From Rugalucina vietnamica (Eukaryota > Mollusca > Bivalvia > Lucinida > Lucinidae): DNA of 64,000 nt. The position numbers and the translations under genes are program-made. Below the pieces are notes generated by a model that had not been told where the DNA came from, searched no databases, and worked only from the letters and a program-made list of their open reading frames with translations. Below, piece after piece: positions 41,175 through 52,618 of this stretch (the stretch's first letter is position 1; each line of letters opens with the position of its first letter). Where the stretch lies: assembly GCA_964017185.1 (NCBI GenBank), contig OZ024870.1:58940812-59004811 (forward strand), read 5' to 3'.

Positions 41175-41478
41175 ACGAGTCATTTGTAACCACTGCCCCC
41201 CCCCCCCCCCCCCCAACCCACACCTATGGGGAAGGGTGGGGAATAGCCGGGCTAAAGTGCGGGGCAATTACTTTTCAAGTGTCCCCGTAGTGCAGGGGAA
41301 ATGACGTGGTTTTGACATTAGGATCCTTACCCCAGGGAGATTTTCTATTGCGAAGGGTGGGGCAAAGAGCCTAGCTTTTACCTCCAGTTTGACCCCTGGG
41401 GGTGGGGCTCATAGCAGGGCACTGAACATAATCCCTGCCCTTCCCCGTAGGTGGGGGAGCAGTGGTTAAAATGACTGG
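41175..41478. repeat. MITE with GTCATTT.TAACCACTGC ends
   Basis: GTCATTTGTAACCACTGCCC and CACCTATGGGGAAGGG at the left are complementary to CCCTTCCCCGTAGGTGGGGG and AGCAGTGGTTAAAATGAC at the right. It holds a C19 run (41196-41214). Confidence 0.8.
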
Positions 41479-42691
41479 TGCATTACATGTATTTTAGACA
41501 GTCATTACTAAACTAAAAATAACCTTGTTTGCAGTCCTTACTCAAACACCAAGGGGAAAGAAACTGAAAAAAAAAAAAAAAAAAAAAACCCCGAAGAGGA
41601 AGATGACCAGCTCTTTCCCACTTAGGTTGTCATCAAGGTAGCTTCAACCAAAGAACTACACACATCCCAGAACATGTACATTTTTTTTTTCTTTGATTCA
41701 AGAACATAAAAAATGACAGAAACAGCCAAAGCTTGTGAACTGTGTACGGACAATCTATCAGGGGGGGGGGGGGGGGGGGCTTCTAGTTACGAAAATATGA
41801 AATGTATGTAGCTGATACTTGGTTGGAAATGGTCAGGTAGTCATTTTCACATTTTGGAGACAAAGATTACGATTCACAAATGCTACTACAATACCAGGGA
41901 TACTGCTGGCTTAAATAAGAAGGGGCCATTTCCAGAAAAGTTCTCGAGATATCTCCTTACAGTATAAAAGTGGCCCATACTTGCAAAATGAAGGGGACAT
42001 TTTGAAAATTAAAGGGCAAATTTGCCCCTTGCCCCTTCCAAAATTATCCCTGCATTACATCCATTTCAACAGCTATGGTCATGTCGGGATGTTGCTTTCA
42101 ATTTATGCAACATTAACGAAATTCTAACTAAAATTTGGATGCCATGGTATCCCAATGTGCTGCAAGATACACCAACCAAGTAAACAGCATCTATGGTTCA
42201 AAGGTATCATAGTAGATTGTCTATACCATCTTTCTTGGGCAAGCGTTAACGGTTAACCCAGATCTTAGAAGGTCAGCTTTACACAGAGGTAACAAGCAGC
42301 CCGCATCATAAAATGCTATATTTATTACATAATTATATCAGTCTAGCACTACGTTTTGCCCGATCTTTGGTGCGTCAGGCTTTATTCATACCAGTGATAA
42401 ATCTTAATTTCGTGCCATACACCCAAGGTTTGGGTACTTGCATTTTATAGACCGTGGATAATGAGAACAGATACATTTTATTTGCTGAACGACCACGAAA
42501 TAAATGTGTTGTCAGTTGTTGACAGAGGTCGCCCCCGCAACTTCTATGTCAATAAAGCTTTATCAGCTGATTGAAGTTTTTCAACAAACATTTCGAGTTT
42601 CTTATCTGGGGCTTGTTTGATTTCACATTCCAGCGATTCGAATTTTATCACAGTGCGTGACAGACGTCACTGTTATACTACGCGCGGGAAA
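41479..42691. other. intergenic, homopolymers only
   Basis: A22 at 41567-41588 and G19 at 41761-41779. Otherwise there is no repeat end, exon-like segment or RNA gene that I can support. Confidence 0.5.
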
Positions 42692-43181
42692 TTAACTCAT
42701 TTAAGCCTGACGTCCCTTTTGTAGGACAGGCATTCCCCCAAACAGAAGAGCCCCAGATGTGACGCCGCAGAACGCGGCGTCCCATCTGGGGCTATTCTGT
42801 TTGCGGCGGCCCCCGTGGCCGAGCGGTTAAGAGCGCTGTTTCTTAATCAGTCGATCATCTCACCGCTGTGTCTGGTGTGGGTTCGAGCCCCGCTCTGGCC
42901 ACATGTGAGACAAGCCAAGTTCTGCTTGCGGGTGTGTCAGGTGGTTTTTCTCGGGGTTCTCCCGCTTTCGTCCCACCTACGGATTGGCCCGTCTCATATG
43001 AGCTGAAATAGTCTTGAAAGGGACGTAAAACTGAATTAAAAATATTCTGTTTACTAAAGGGAATTTTCATTGAAAAATTGATATAAAATTAAAAATCACT
43101 CCTATCTGATGCCTCTAAAAATGAAAGTGGACTCGCCCAAATGATAGTGATGGGAAAATGCATTCGTCAAATATGGGTTAA
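42692..43181. repeat. TTAACTCAT MITE interrupted by a SINE
   Basis: Left part 42692-42802 and right part 43043-43181 match the intact 40522-40745 copy (AGCCCCAGATGTGACGCCGC, ATTAAAAATCACTCCT, ATGAAAGTGGACTCGCCCAA). The hairpin with GACGCCGCAGAACGCGGCGT is well kept here. Confidence 0.87.
42803..43042 (+). mobile_element. tRNA-Leu/Ser-type SINE with 10-bp target duplication
   Basis: A box GTGGCCGAGCGGTTAAGAGCG and B box GGGTTCGAGCCCC with a long variable region lead the element. The body contains GGTGGTTTTTCTCGGGG and CTCATATGAGC. The end is GGGACGTAAAACTGAATTAA. TATTCTGTTT at 42793-42802 is repeated at 43043-43052, which fixes both boundaries. Confidence 0.92.
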
Positions 43182-43278
43182 AATAAACCAAAGGTTTCTC
43201 ACTTCCTCCCCACAACCACACACAAACGCGCACGTTCACACATACGCACTCATCACTGAAGTACATGACAATGCAGAT

Positions 43279-46200
43279 GTGTGGGCATTTTCTCATCAAA
43301 CCCCGCCTTTATAGCTTTTATATAGCAAAACTGGGGTATGCAGGGGTATACCTATTTTTAGCTCACCTGAGCCGAAGGCTCACAGGTGAGCTTATAGTAT
43401 ACCCATGCTCCGGCGTCCGTCCGTCGTCCGTCGTCCACCATTTTCAAAGATCTTCTCCTCTGAAACCACTTGGCCAATCAAAGCCAAACTTCATGTGGAG
43501 CATCCTTAGGAAGGGGGAACGAAAGTTTATATAAATGGTCCAGGTCACATGACCAAGATGGCCGCCATGGCTATAAATAGCAAAAACCTTTAAAAATCTT
43601 CTTCTCCAGAACCAGTGGGCCGATTTCCACGAAACTTGGTATGTAGCATCGGGGACGCGGGCCCATCATAGTTTATATAAATCATGACCCTAGGATGACC
43701 TTGACCTATTTTATGGCAAGGTCAACTTAGGTCGCCAATGCATTTGAATGGGAAAAAATGGTAAAATGCTATTTAATGGGTAAAACTTACTGGGAATAGG
43801 CAAATGGACAGAAGATTAATGTTAATAGAAAATTTTAGCCCCTGGGGGGTTGTCTGCCCCTGCCCTGGGGCTATATATACATGTATATGACCATAATATT
43901 CAAACATCTTCTCCCGTGAAACCGCTAGGCCAATCAAAGCCAAACTTCATGTGGAGCATCCTTGGGAAGGGGGAAAGAAAGTTTATATAAATGGTCAAGG
44001 TCACATGATCAAGATGGTTGCCATGGCTATAAATAGAAAAAACCTTTAAAAATCTTCTTCTCCAGAACCAGAAGGCCAGTGATTTTGAAACTTGGTGTGA
44101 AGCATCAGTGACTGGAGCTCTACAAAGTTTATATAAATCATGACCCTGGGATGACCTTGACCTATTTTACGGCAAGGTCAACATAGGTCGCTCATGCATT
44201 TGAATGGGGAAAAGTGTTAAAATGTCATTTATAGGGAAAAACTTGCAGGAAATTGGCAAATGGACTTATGATTGATGATTCTGAAAAAATTTGGACCCCA
44301 GGGGTCTGTCTGCCCCCATCCCGGGGCAATATACATGTGTATGACCAAATTATTCAAACATCTTTTTCTCTGAAACCGCTTGGCCAATCAAAGCGAAACT
44401 TTATGTGGAGCATTCTTAGGAAGAGTGAATGAAAGTCTATATAAATGGTCAAGGTCACACGATCAAGATGGCCGCCATGGCTATAAATAGCAAAAACATT
44501 TAAAAATCTTCTCCAGAACCAGAAGGCCTATGATTTTGAAACTTGGCATGAAGCATCAGGCAATGGAGCTCTACAAAGTTTATATAAATCATGACCCTGG
44601 GATGACCTTGACCTTTTTTACAGCAAGGTCAACTTAGGCCGCCCATGCAATTGAATGGGAAAAAATAAGAAAATGTCAATTAATGGCAAAAACTTGCTAG
44701 GAATGAGAAAATGGACAGAATATTCATGTTTATGAAAATGTTTTTGGCCCAGAGGGTTGTCCTCTGCCCCTGCCCAGGGGCTTTATACATGTGTATGACC
44801 ATAATGTTCAAACATCTTCTTCTCTGAAACCGCTTGGCCAATCAAAGCCAAACTTTATGAGGAGAATTCTTAGGAAGAGTAAATGAAAGTTTGTCAAGTT
44901 GGTCAAGGTCACGTGACCAAGATGGCCGCCATGGCTATAAATAGCAAAAACCTTTAAAAATCTTCTTCTCCAGAACCAGAAGGCCTATGAGTTTGAAACT
45001 TGGCATGAAGCATCAAGCAATGGAGCTCTACAAAGTTTGTTTAAATCATGACCCTGAGATGACCTTGACCTTTTTTACGGCAAGGTCAACTTAGGTCGCT
45101 CATGCATTTGAATGGGGAAAAGTGTTAAAATGTCATTTATAGGGAAAAACTTGCAGGAAATGGGCAAATGGACTTATGATTGATGATTCTGAAAAAAATT
45201 GGACCCCAGGGGTCTGTCTGCCCCCATCCCGGGGCAATATACATGTGTATGACCAAATTATTCAAACATCTTTTTCTCTGAAACCGCTTGGCCAATCAAA
45301 GCGAAACTTTATGTGGAGCATTCTTAGGAAGAGTGAATGAAAGTCTATATAAATGGTCAAGGTCACATGATCAAGATGGCCGCCATGGCTATAAATAGCA
45401 AAAACCTTTAAAAATCTTCTTCTCCAGAACCAGAAGGCCTATGATTTTGAAACTTGGCATGAAGCATCAGGCAATGGAGCTCTACAAAGTTTATATAAAT
45501 CATGACCCTGGGATGACCTTGACCTTTTTTACAGCAAGGTCAACTTAGGCCGCCCATGCAATTGAATGGGAAAAAATAAGAAAATGTCAATTAATGGCAA
45601 AAACTTGCTAGGAATGAGAAAATGGACAGAATATTCATGTTTATGAAAATGTTTTTGGCCCAGAGGGTTGTCCTCTGCCCCTGCCCAGGGGCTTTATACA
45701 TGTGTATGACCATAATGTTCAAACATCTTCTTCTCTGAAACCGCTTGGCCAATCAAAGCCAAACTTTATGAGGAGAATTCTTAGGAAGAGTAAATGAAAG
45801 TTTGTCAAGTTGGTCAAGGTCACGTGACCAAGATGGCCGCCATGGCTATAAATAGCAAAAACCTTTAAAAATCTTCTTCTCCAGAACCAGAAGGCCTATG
45901 ATTTTGAAACTTGGCATGAAGCATCAAGCAATGGAGCTCTACAAAGTTTGTTTAAATCATGACCCTGAGATGACCTTGACCTTTTTTACGGCAAGGTCAA
46001 CATAGGTTGCCCATGCATTTGAATGGGGAAAATTGTTACAATGTCATTTGAAGGGCAAAACTTGCAATAAATTGGCAAATGGACTGATCATGAATCTTTA
46101 TGATTTAAAAAAGAAATTGACTCCAGACGTTGCTCTGACCCTGCCCTGGGGTTATATACATGTATATTACCATTCTAGTCAAACAAGTTTATTGGTATAT

Positions 46201-46882
46201 ATCTCAGGTCTCAGGTGAGCGTTTACAGGACCATTGGTCCTCTGGTTCTTATTTTTCCTCCAAAACATAGCTTGTGGGTACTCGTTAGAACCGCCTCGGC
46301 GAGGCGGTTCTAACGTGTACCCACAATCAATGTTTTGAGCAAACATATTAAAAATATCGAAATTTTTCCATTGGAAATTTTAATTTAAAAATTAGAAAAA
46401 TATCATTTTTTTTTTCTACTGAAATTTTCTATTTTTACAACTGATAAAAATATTTGTATTTTACATGGGCATGTTTTCGTAATGTTTCCTTTAGAGATGT
46501 CTGCTAGGATTTTGTACTAGAATAAGAACATCAGAGACTCCTGCCACAAAAATCGTGACGTTAGCGCGCTTGATTTGCATGCACCACCATGAAGTTTCAT
46601 TACGAAAACTTGCCCATGCAATATACAGAGAATTTTTTCAGGTTAAAAAAGTGAAAATTTCATTGGAAAATATTTGATATTTTTCTTATTTTTGCTCAAA
46701 ACATAGATTGTGGGTACACGTTAGAACCGCCTCGCCGAGGCGGTTCTAACGAGTACCCACAATCTATGTTTTGGAGCAAAAATAAGAAAATTAGGTATAC
46801 CCCTTCGTACCCCAGTTTTGCTATATAAAAGTGGGGTTTGAGGGGGTACACATTACACGGACATGTTTTCCTGATGTGGCAA
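43279..46882. mobile_element. foldback element (GCCTCGGCGAGGC family) split by a tandem-core element
   Basis: Left part 43279-43359 (AAACCCCGCCTTTATAGC...GGTATACCTATTTTT). The right part starts at 46248 (CTTATTTTTCCTCC) and holds two inverted hairpins centred near 46294 and 46736 (CGTTAGAACCGCCTC and its complement). It ends in AGTTTTGCTATATAAAAGTG and GGACATGTTTTCCTG. Confidence 0.8.
43360..46247 (+). mobile_element. AGCTCACCTGAGC-ended element with a different, ~453-bp core
   Basis: The head AGCTCACCTGAGCCGAAGGC and (GTCC)n are those of the family, and the end has CTCAGGTGAGC, the hairpin GGACCATTGGTCC and TCTGGTT. The core is six ~453-bp units marked by CTATAAATAGCAAAAACCTT near 43573, 44024, 44477, 44934, 45385 and 45845. 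Units 3-4 and 5-6 are almost identical over about 909 bp, so they duplicated recently as a pair. Confidence 0.87.
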
Positions 46883-47832
46883 CAAAATTTTAAAAGGCGC
46901 CGCAATGTATGACCACAGTCTAATGCTCCAGATAAATTCTCTGTGGTCTATAGGGACATGAAGATGATTTTATTAGGTCATCCTTTATCTCATTTACTGT
47001 TTAGGTCACAATAATTTTTGCTGTCAATAAGTTTATCATAGCAATAAATCCTCTTGTTATTCAATAAAGCTAGTTTTAAAGTCCATTAAAACGGCGGGAC
47101 TTTGTAGTTGGTTGAAATCTTTTAAGGGTGTCCAATTCTTTCTACCCGTTTCCATTTTTCCAAGGCTTGGATACAAACAACCAGGTAATAATTTTGTTCT
47201 TGCGTTTGGTTTAATTCAATGTACTTTAAAAAAAAAATAAAATAAATATGGACATGTATAATACTATTATTATAATTTAAGATGCCTGTTTTATTTATTA
47301 CTAATTGATTTACAACTGAGTACTGTATTCCATTCAATCGGTCCCCTCACTTCCACGTTCCCACTACGTTTGATGATGCTTATAGTTTTTTCAGCATCTT
47401 TGAAAAAAAAGCAGTTTAGCCAGTAACTGACTTCTGTACACATTTTAGCTAGACGGGATGTTCAATACTTTATTTCCATTTATAATATAAGGAACTTACA
47501 GGTTACTTTTCTGAGAAAACCGCACCGGCGCAGGTTGTAGCCTGGCTCCATGCTTTGAGTTTTAGCAAAGGTGAATTATTCGTACTTGACCCTTTTTCTG
47601 ATAATATAATCTCCCCTACCATTCAGAAACTACTGTTGGGCCAGTTAGAAAATTTTTGCCACTGAGTATTTTTTTTTTCTTTTCATGTAGGTATAATAGT
47701 AATATTATTAAAAACAGTAACGACTGGAGCCAGTCTACGCATGTTGATAATGAATTTATATTCAAACCATCAATGCAATGGTTTAAATGGCCTCAATATG
47801 GGTTTGCATGCATTTTTACTGACTAAATATTT
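46883..47832. other. intergenic, no gene seen
   Basis: AT-rich, without a recognised repeat end or exon-like segment. Confidence 0.45.
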
Positions 47833-48050
47833 GTGCCGCAGCATGAGAAAACCAGCAATCTGCATATGCGAAACCAAAGGCGCAGATCAGCTTCGCAGTT
47901 ACTGCGCCATTGTTTTCGCTACACGGATAGTACAAACTTGTACGTTTCTTTCTAAAGCCAAAATTTCAAGCTTCTAGCCAACATCTGTGACTGCACAGTT
48001 CGGTTTGTGTCAGACCTGTACGGAAGCCTCATTATTGGTTATGAGGCGGT
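47833..48050 (+). repeat. GAGCCG-family MITE
   Basis: TGCCGCAGCATGAGAAAACC, ATATGCGAAACCAAAGGCGC, AATTTCAAGCTTCTAGCC, CAGTTCGGTTTGTGTCAGAC and TTGGTTATGAGGCGGT. The second half of the central hairpin is partly deleted. Confidence 0.8.
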
Positions 48051-48176
48051 GTTTTAAAGCCAAGTCATTGTTGGATATTCAAAATTTGGCGCCTTTGAAA
48101 TCTGCTGACCTTGCATTATTTTATAGTCGGCCTACATGGCCATGGGCTTTTACTTTACCTATATTTAACACACGTA

Positions 48177-48411
48177 TGAGCCGCCGCATGAGATAATCAA
48201 CAATCTGCATATGCGAAAACAAAGACGCAGATCAGCTTCGCAGTAACTGCGAAGCTGATCAGCGCCTTTGTTTTCGCTACACAGATAGTATAATCCCTGT
48301 ACTTTCTAATTCCAAAATTTCCAGCCTCTAACCATGTTCTGTGACTGTACAGTCCGGTTTGTGTCGGACCTTGTCGGAAACCACATTGTTGGTTTTCCCA
48401 CGAGGCGGCTC
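48177..48411 (+). repeat. GAGCCG-family MITE, best-preserved copy
   Basis: TGAGCCGCCGCATGAGATAA at the left and TTGGTTTTCCCACGAGGCGG and CTC at the right are inverted. The central stem GCGAAAACAAAGACGCAGAT to ATCAGCGCCTTTGTTTTCGC (about 48213-48280) is nearly perfect. Confidence 0.88.
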
Positions 48412-49198
48412 GTATATCATAGTCGCCCGTCGCCTATTTCTTACTATGCTTGTACACTGTCATCCTTCATTTCACCTTAATGTATACATAAACTTGATTT
48501 ACATACCTTTTATACATTTACTTGCCTACTGTACTTGATGGGATTTTCGTTCATTCTTTTCTATATAAAATGTGTCTTATTGAGTGCAAATGGATTAAAA
48601 GGAAAAATATAAACCCAAATTTTAAAGTCCGTATAAACTGCGGGTCTTTGTAGGTTCATAATTTTGTTAACGTGAACCGTTTGTGCAAAATAATGGAGCT
48701 TAATCATAAAATGTGACCATGGAAATAATAATTATTCAAGTTTCATTTTATACTTAAACATGCTGAAATATGTTTGATCAAAGCCTAATATCATATAAAG
48801 GATAATTGCTTTAATGGTTGCCGTCTACAAATGAATTGATGTTACAAATAATTGATTGACCACACGAAAAAAGTATCTTTCTAAAGCTAAAACTTATTTT
48901 CTTATTAAGTATATCAAAGTCATTCAGAAATAATTAGGCCGCACGATAAAATGGGTCATTATTTTTGATAGATGAAAATATTTTATTTAAAAGAATTAAG
49001 GTGAAAAAAATACACAAAAGCGACTCCGAATGTTTAATAAATACGTATATATATAGTAATAGTAAAATTCGACAACTTCTTTAATAGTATGCATAAGATT
49101 TTTGGTTCGGAGTTTTGTCCACCGAACAAGAAACTTAACCCATAACCCAAGAAACAGTGATCTCTGACTTATTTAATTAAACGAGAAAAACAAAAACA
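48412..49198. other. intergenic, no feature seen
   Basis: AT-rich with no recognised repeat. If 49199-49366 is a first coding exon, its 5' UTR and promoter would lie here, but I see no TATA or initiator I would defend. Confidence 0.35.
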
Positions 49199-49366
49199 AT
49201 GACAATCTCAGACAAAATCTCGGTTCAGTGTGAGAAATGTGCCCACATTTCGGCTATAATGGAGACGCCTCCTTGGTTATGGGACCCCACGGCGGGGTTC
49301 GAATCCGGACCCAAGAATCACGTCACATGGTGTAAAAGGAGAAAATTGTACGAGTTATATAAGAAG
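49199..49366 (+). CDS. possible first coding exon of an unrecognised gene
   Basis: An ATG in fair context (A at -3) opens 56 codons ending exactly at AAG|GTAAGT, a consensus donor in phase 0. The peptide has CEKC near residue 11, then METPPWLWDPTAGFESGPKN and HVTWCKRRKLYELYKK. It is locally GC-richer than its AT-rich surroundings. I do not recognise the protein and found no convincing next exon in the 15 kb that follow, most of which is a repeat array. A chance frame is possible. GGTTCGAATCC inside it also matches a Pol III B box, so a SINE remnant is the alternative. Confidence 0.3.
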
Positions 49367-50139
49367 GTAAGTTCATCCATATTAAAGTATGTGATCACAA
49401 AAAGTCAACGACTCAGTAAGTGTATATTCTGCATACATGTAAATGGTTCAACAAAATGGTAAATTTTGAAGTAACTTTGCACATTTATCATGATGGATCA
49501 TTAGTACATTTGATTGATCTGTTACTTTACGTCCCAGACAACAGCCATGGCCACGTCGAGATGTTGCCTCCATTCTTTAGGACTTTGTCCCAAATAATCA
49601 TAGATCATGGTTTCTCGCTCGATTAATATAACGCATTTAAGACGGGCCGATGACATGAAAATAACTCGGACATATATAAAGTTAAGAAGGTTGCTTTGGC
49701 CGACCTTAATTGATTCATATTGGAAATAAACCTTACTAATATACGAGGAACAGAAACACTCGTTTCTATATAAACACGACATCGTCTACACAGCTATAGA
49801 TGTATTTAGGATTTTGCTATTAAGCAGAAAGCTTTCATTGCCTTTTATGTCGACCGTTATTTAAATTATTAATTAGCGAACACTTTGTAGCCGGGTCCAA
49901 TAGTCCGTTTGTTTGATGTTCGATTGTTAATATAAGTTGGCCAGCGTTTGATAAATAACTGCTTTGACTTGAAATGATATTAAAGCTTAAAAACAACTGT
50001 TGTCCTGTGCCTGTGTACAACCAGACAGATGCCTAACAGGACTGGGTTCTGCCTCATTCTGATTTTGGTCGAATGCACAAGAAAGATGGTATATTAAAGA
50101 AAAGCCAAAGCTGGTGCATTTCTTTTGCTTAAAGAAATT

Positions 50140-50240
50140 TATCGAAAAAAAAAAACTCACTCCTGTTGCCCCTAAAAATGAAAGTGGACTCACCCAAGTG
50201 ATAATGATGGGCGAATCCATTCGTCATATATGGGTTAACA
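50140..50240. repeat. fragment of the TTAACTCAT MITE in array unit 1
   Basis: CTCACTCCTGTTGCCCC, AATGAAAGTGGACTCACCCA and CATTCGTCATATATGGGTTA match the right third of 40522-40745. It is absent from the corresponding place in units 2 and 3. Confidence 0.75.
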
Positions 50241-51337
50241 TTACATGGTAACATGTGGTCTTAAGGCAATGTTGAGCAACAGCAGGCGTTAAATGCTTGT
50301 TGGATGTAACTATAATTTTCAGAATTATTTCATCAGTGCATATTGTGGGTACCGAACAAAATTGCCTTGCTTCAGCAATTCCGTTTGGGTACACCAAGCA
50401 CATATTTTGTGGAGAAAAAGACAAGAATATATCTGAATTAAAATGTTTTCCATATCAAAATACCTAGTTGTTGATAAGAACATATAGATTGGGATTTTAT
50501 TGTTTGAATAGACAATACCATATATCGACACGTGAAAGGGTAACATCGTTGAAAATCAAAGTTGAGGTGGAACAAAATTTATTGGATCTTATATCTTTTA
50601 AGTAGGTAAAATTTCCTTTAAGATTATGTTAGCCATTCATTTGTATACTACTCAAAATTTGATTAGCATCAAGGTGTTATTATTCATACAACACAGTGTA
50701 AAACACTCACTTTGATTCCCAACTAATGGCAATGCCCTAAGGGCAACAACGTTGGTCTCATTTGCTTTTTCTTTGATAATGCATTCAGCCTACAAGAAAT
50801 TTGAAACAGCAAATGTCATATCGTAGGCCATTGAGCATTCTTTGCATTTTCCTTAAATTCCTGAAATGATGACATTTTTCTAAAAGTCCACAGGAGCACG
50901 AAAATCCGACTTGAAATTGATTTTTTCTGTGAAAGTCAGTCAGAAATTCATTCCGACAGATGTGTGCAGTGCGGGATAAAAGCTTGCTTACAACGATCAC
51001 GTAAAGGCTATTTTTTAAAAGAACCACTGTTTTTGTCAAAATAAAACTTTATAAGAAATATTCTATAGACTTGGATACGACTTTTCTTGTTTCAAATTTC
51101 TTTTAGTCCGTAGCTTCGAGACATTTTTGCCAAAAAGCAAATGCGATTGCCATTCTTGCCCATTGGGGATTGTCCTTAAATTTGGGTTAAACTCGTTTTT
51201 TTACACGGTGCTGTATGGAAAACAATAAATTTTGAGTGGTATACAATAGTAAAAGACTTGTATATGCTTTATAGAATGGGAACTTTGAAGACACGCTTAT
51301 TTCATCGCATTCAGCACGGTTTGTCCATCCTATTGTA

Positions 51338-52548
51338 TTATGCGGCTTTCACACTAGAGCACGATCTGTTACGATCACCACGATTGACAAATCGCAACTA
51401 ATCGGGACATTTTGCCAAAATTCGACGTTCTGATACGTTCTCTTGCGAGTTGTTGCGTTTTGATACGATCTGTTCCGATCTGATACGATAGGGTGGTGAT
51501 CGGTCAAAATTTGGAGACACGATATTGGTCCCGGATAGATACGATTAGTTACGTTCCGATAAGATTATTACGATTAAGCGCCCGATTCCAATGCGATCTG
51601 ATACGATTACCACGATACTTGACCGCGATTTGATACGAAATGATACGCGTAGATGCGTTCCGGTACGAGTCGCAAGAACTGATACGATGTGTTGTGATAG
51701 ATTACGACTGTTGGTTTGACTTTTTGCTGATTGTGGTCACGATTGTGTCACGATGAGACCACGATTGGTATATATACTTCGAAAACAAACATAACTCATT
51801 ACGTTTTTAAGCACTGAAGACGAAATAACATTGATGATGGAAGGAGTTGAGAATGAAGAGAATGCGACATTTGCATTATTAATGCATGCTTATGATAAAG
51901 CCTTATCATTCCCCTTTCTACCCCTGCCACTGTTGCCATCCTTCAGATTTCTAATTAATACTGAAAAGGACCGTATTAAAATTCAGTTTTCTATTGTTGA
52001 TCAAAGAATATAATTCATTTATCGTGCCCGATGTGCTTATTGTATTTATAATTCGTAACAGATCGTAAGCATCCGTGGAAAAAGCGTGGGGTATCGTGTC
52101 TCATCGCATTTACTCGTATCAGATCGCATCCTATCGCGAGTAATTCGCATCGTCTCGTAGTTAATCGTAGTTAATCGGGCCAGACAATTTTTCTCGAATC
52201 GTAACAGACCGTAACAATTCGTAGGAGATCGCAACTCATCTCAACAGATCGCAGTGTTTTGGTCGACCCCGATCACCGCGATTCAGGAACAAGATGAGAT
52301 ACGATTTACTGCGATTTGTTACGATGACATACGATCTGATGCGATGGCCACGATGGTCCCGCCAATCGTGGTAATCGTGGAAAAATTTTTGGCAGCCAAA
52401 AAATTCTCCACGATTATCCCGATTATCACGATTGACATCAAGATATGATACGATCTGATAAGATTGGATACGATAGTCCCGATTGGTCCACGATTAACAC
52501 CACGATACCAATCGTGGTCGAATCGTGGTAAGTGTGAAAGCTGCATAA
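51338..52548. mobile_element. 1.2-kb element built largely of ACGAT motifs, with 16-bp TIRs
   Basis: ATGCGGCTTTCACACT at the left and AGTGTGAAAGCTGCAT at the right are inverted with one mismatch. Dozens of GATACGATCTG, TTACGAT and CCACGATT motifs fill it. They lie mainly in one orientation in 51360-51760, in the complement (CGTAACAGATCG) in 52040-52250, and in the first orientation again to 52540. The empty site is visible in units 2 and 3 of the array (TTTAAGCAAGTAAC, TTTTAACAAGTAAC). The central 300 bp has a 60-codon frame of unknown worth. Confidence 0.85.
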
Positions 52549-52618
52549 ACAAGTAACAAATTGTAAAATGAAAACGTTAAATAGACACATGCATTACAAG
52601 TGTTACCAAAAATAAGAA

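Noticed and set aside
42810-42902. tRNA-Leu or tRNA-Ser gene
   Set aside because: It is the head of a SINE bounded by TATTCTGTTT duplications. The anticodon region is atypical.
9240-46247. CRISPR array, bacterial operon or other prokaryotic feature
   Set aside because: The repeat arrays have no spacer-repeat pattern, and the gene structure is plainly eukaryotic with introns.
51831-52013. 60-codon frame in the centre of the ACGAT element
   Set aside because: It has no recognisable domain and no flanking splice signals strong enough to build a gene. It is left as a possibility inside that element only.
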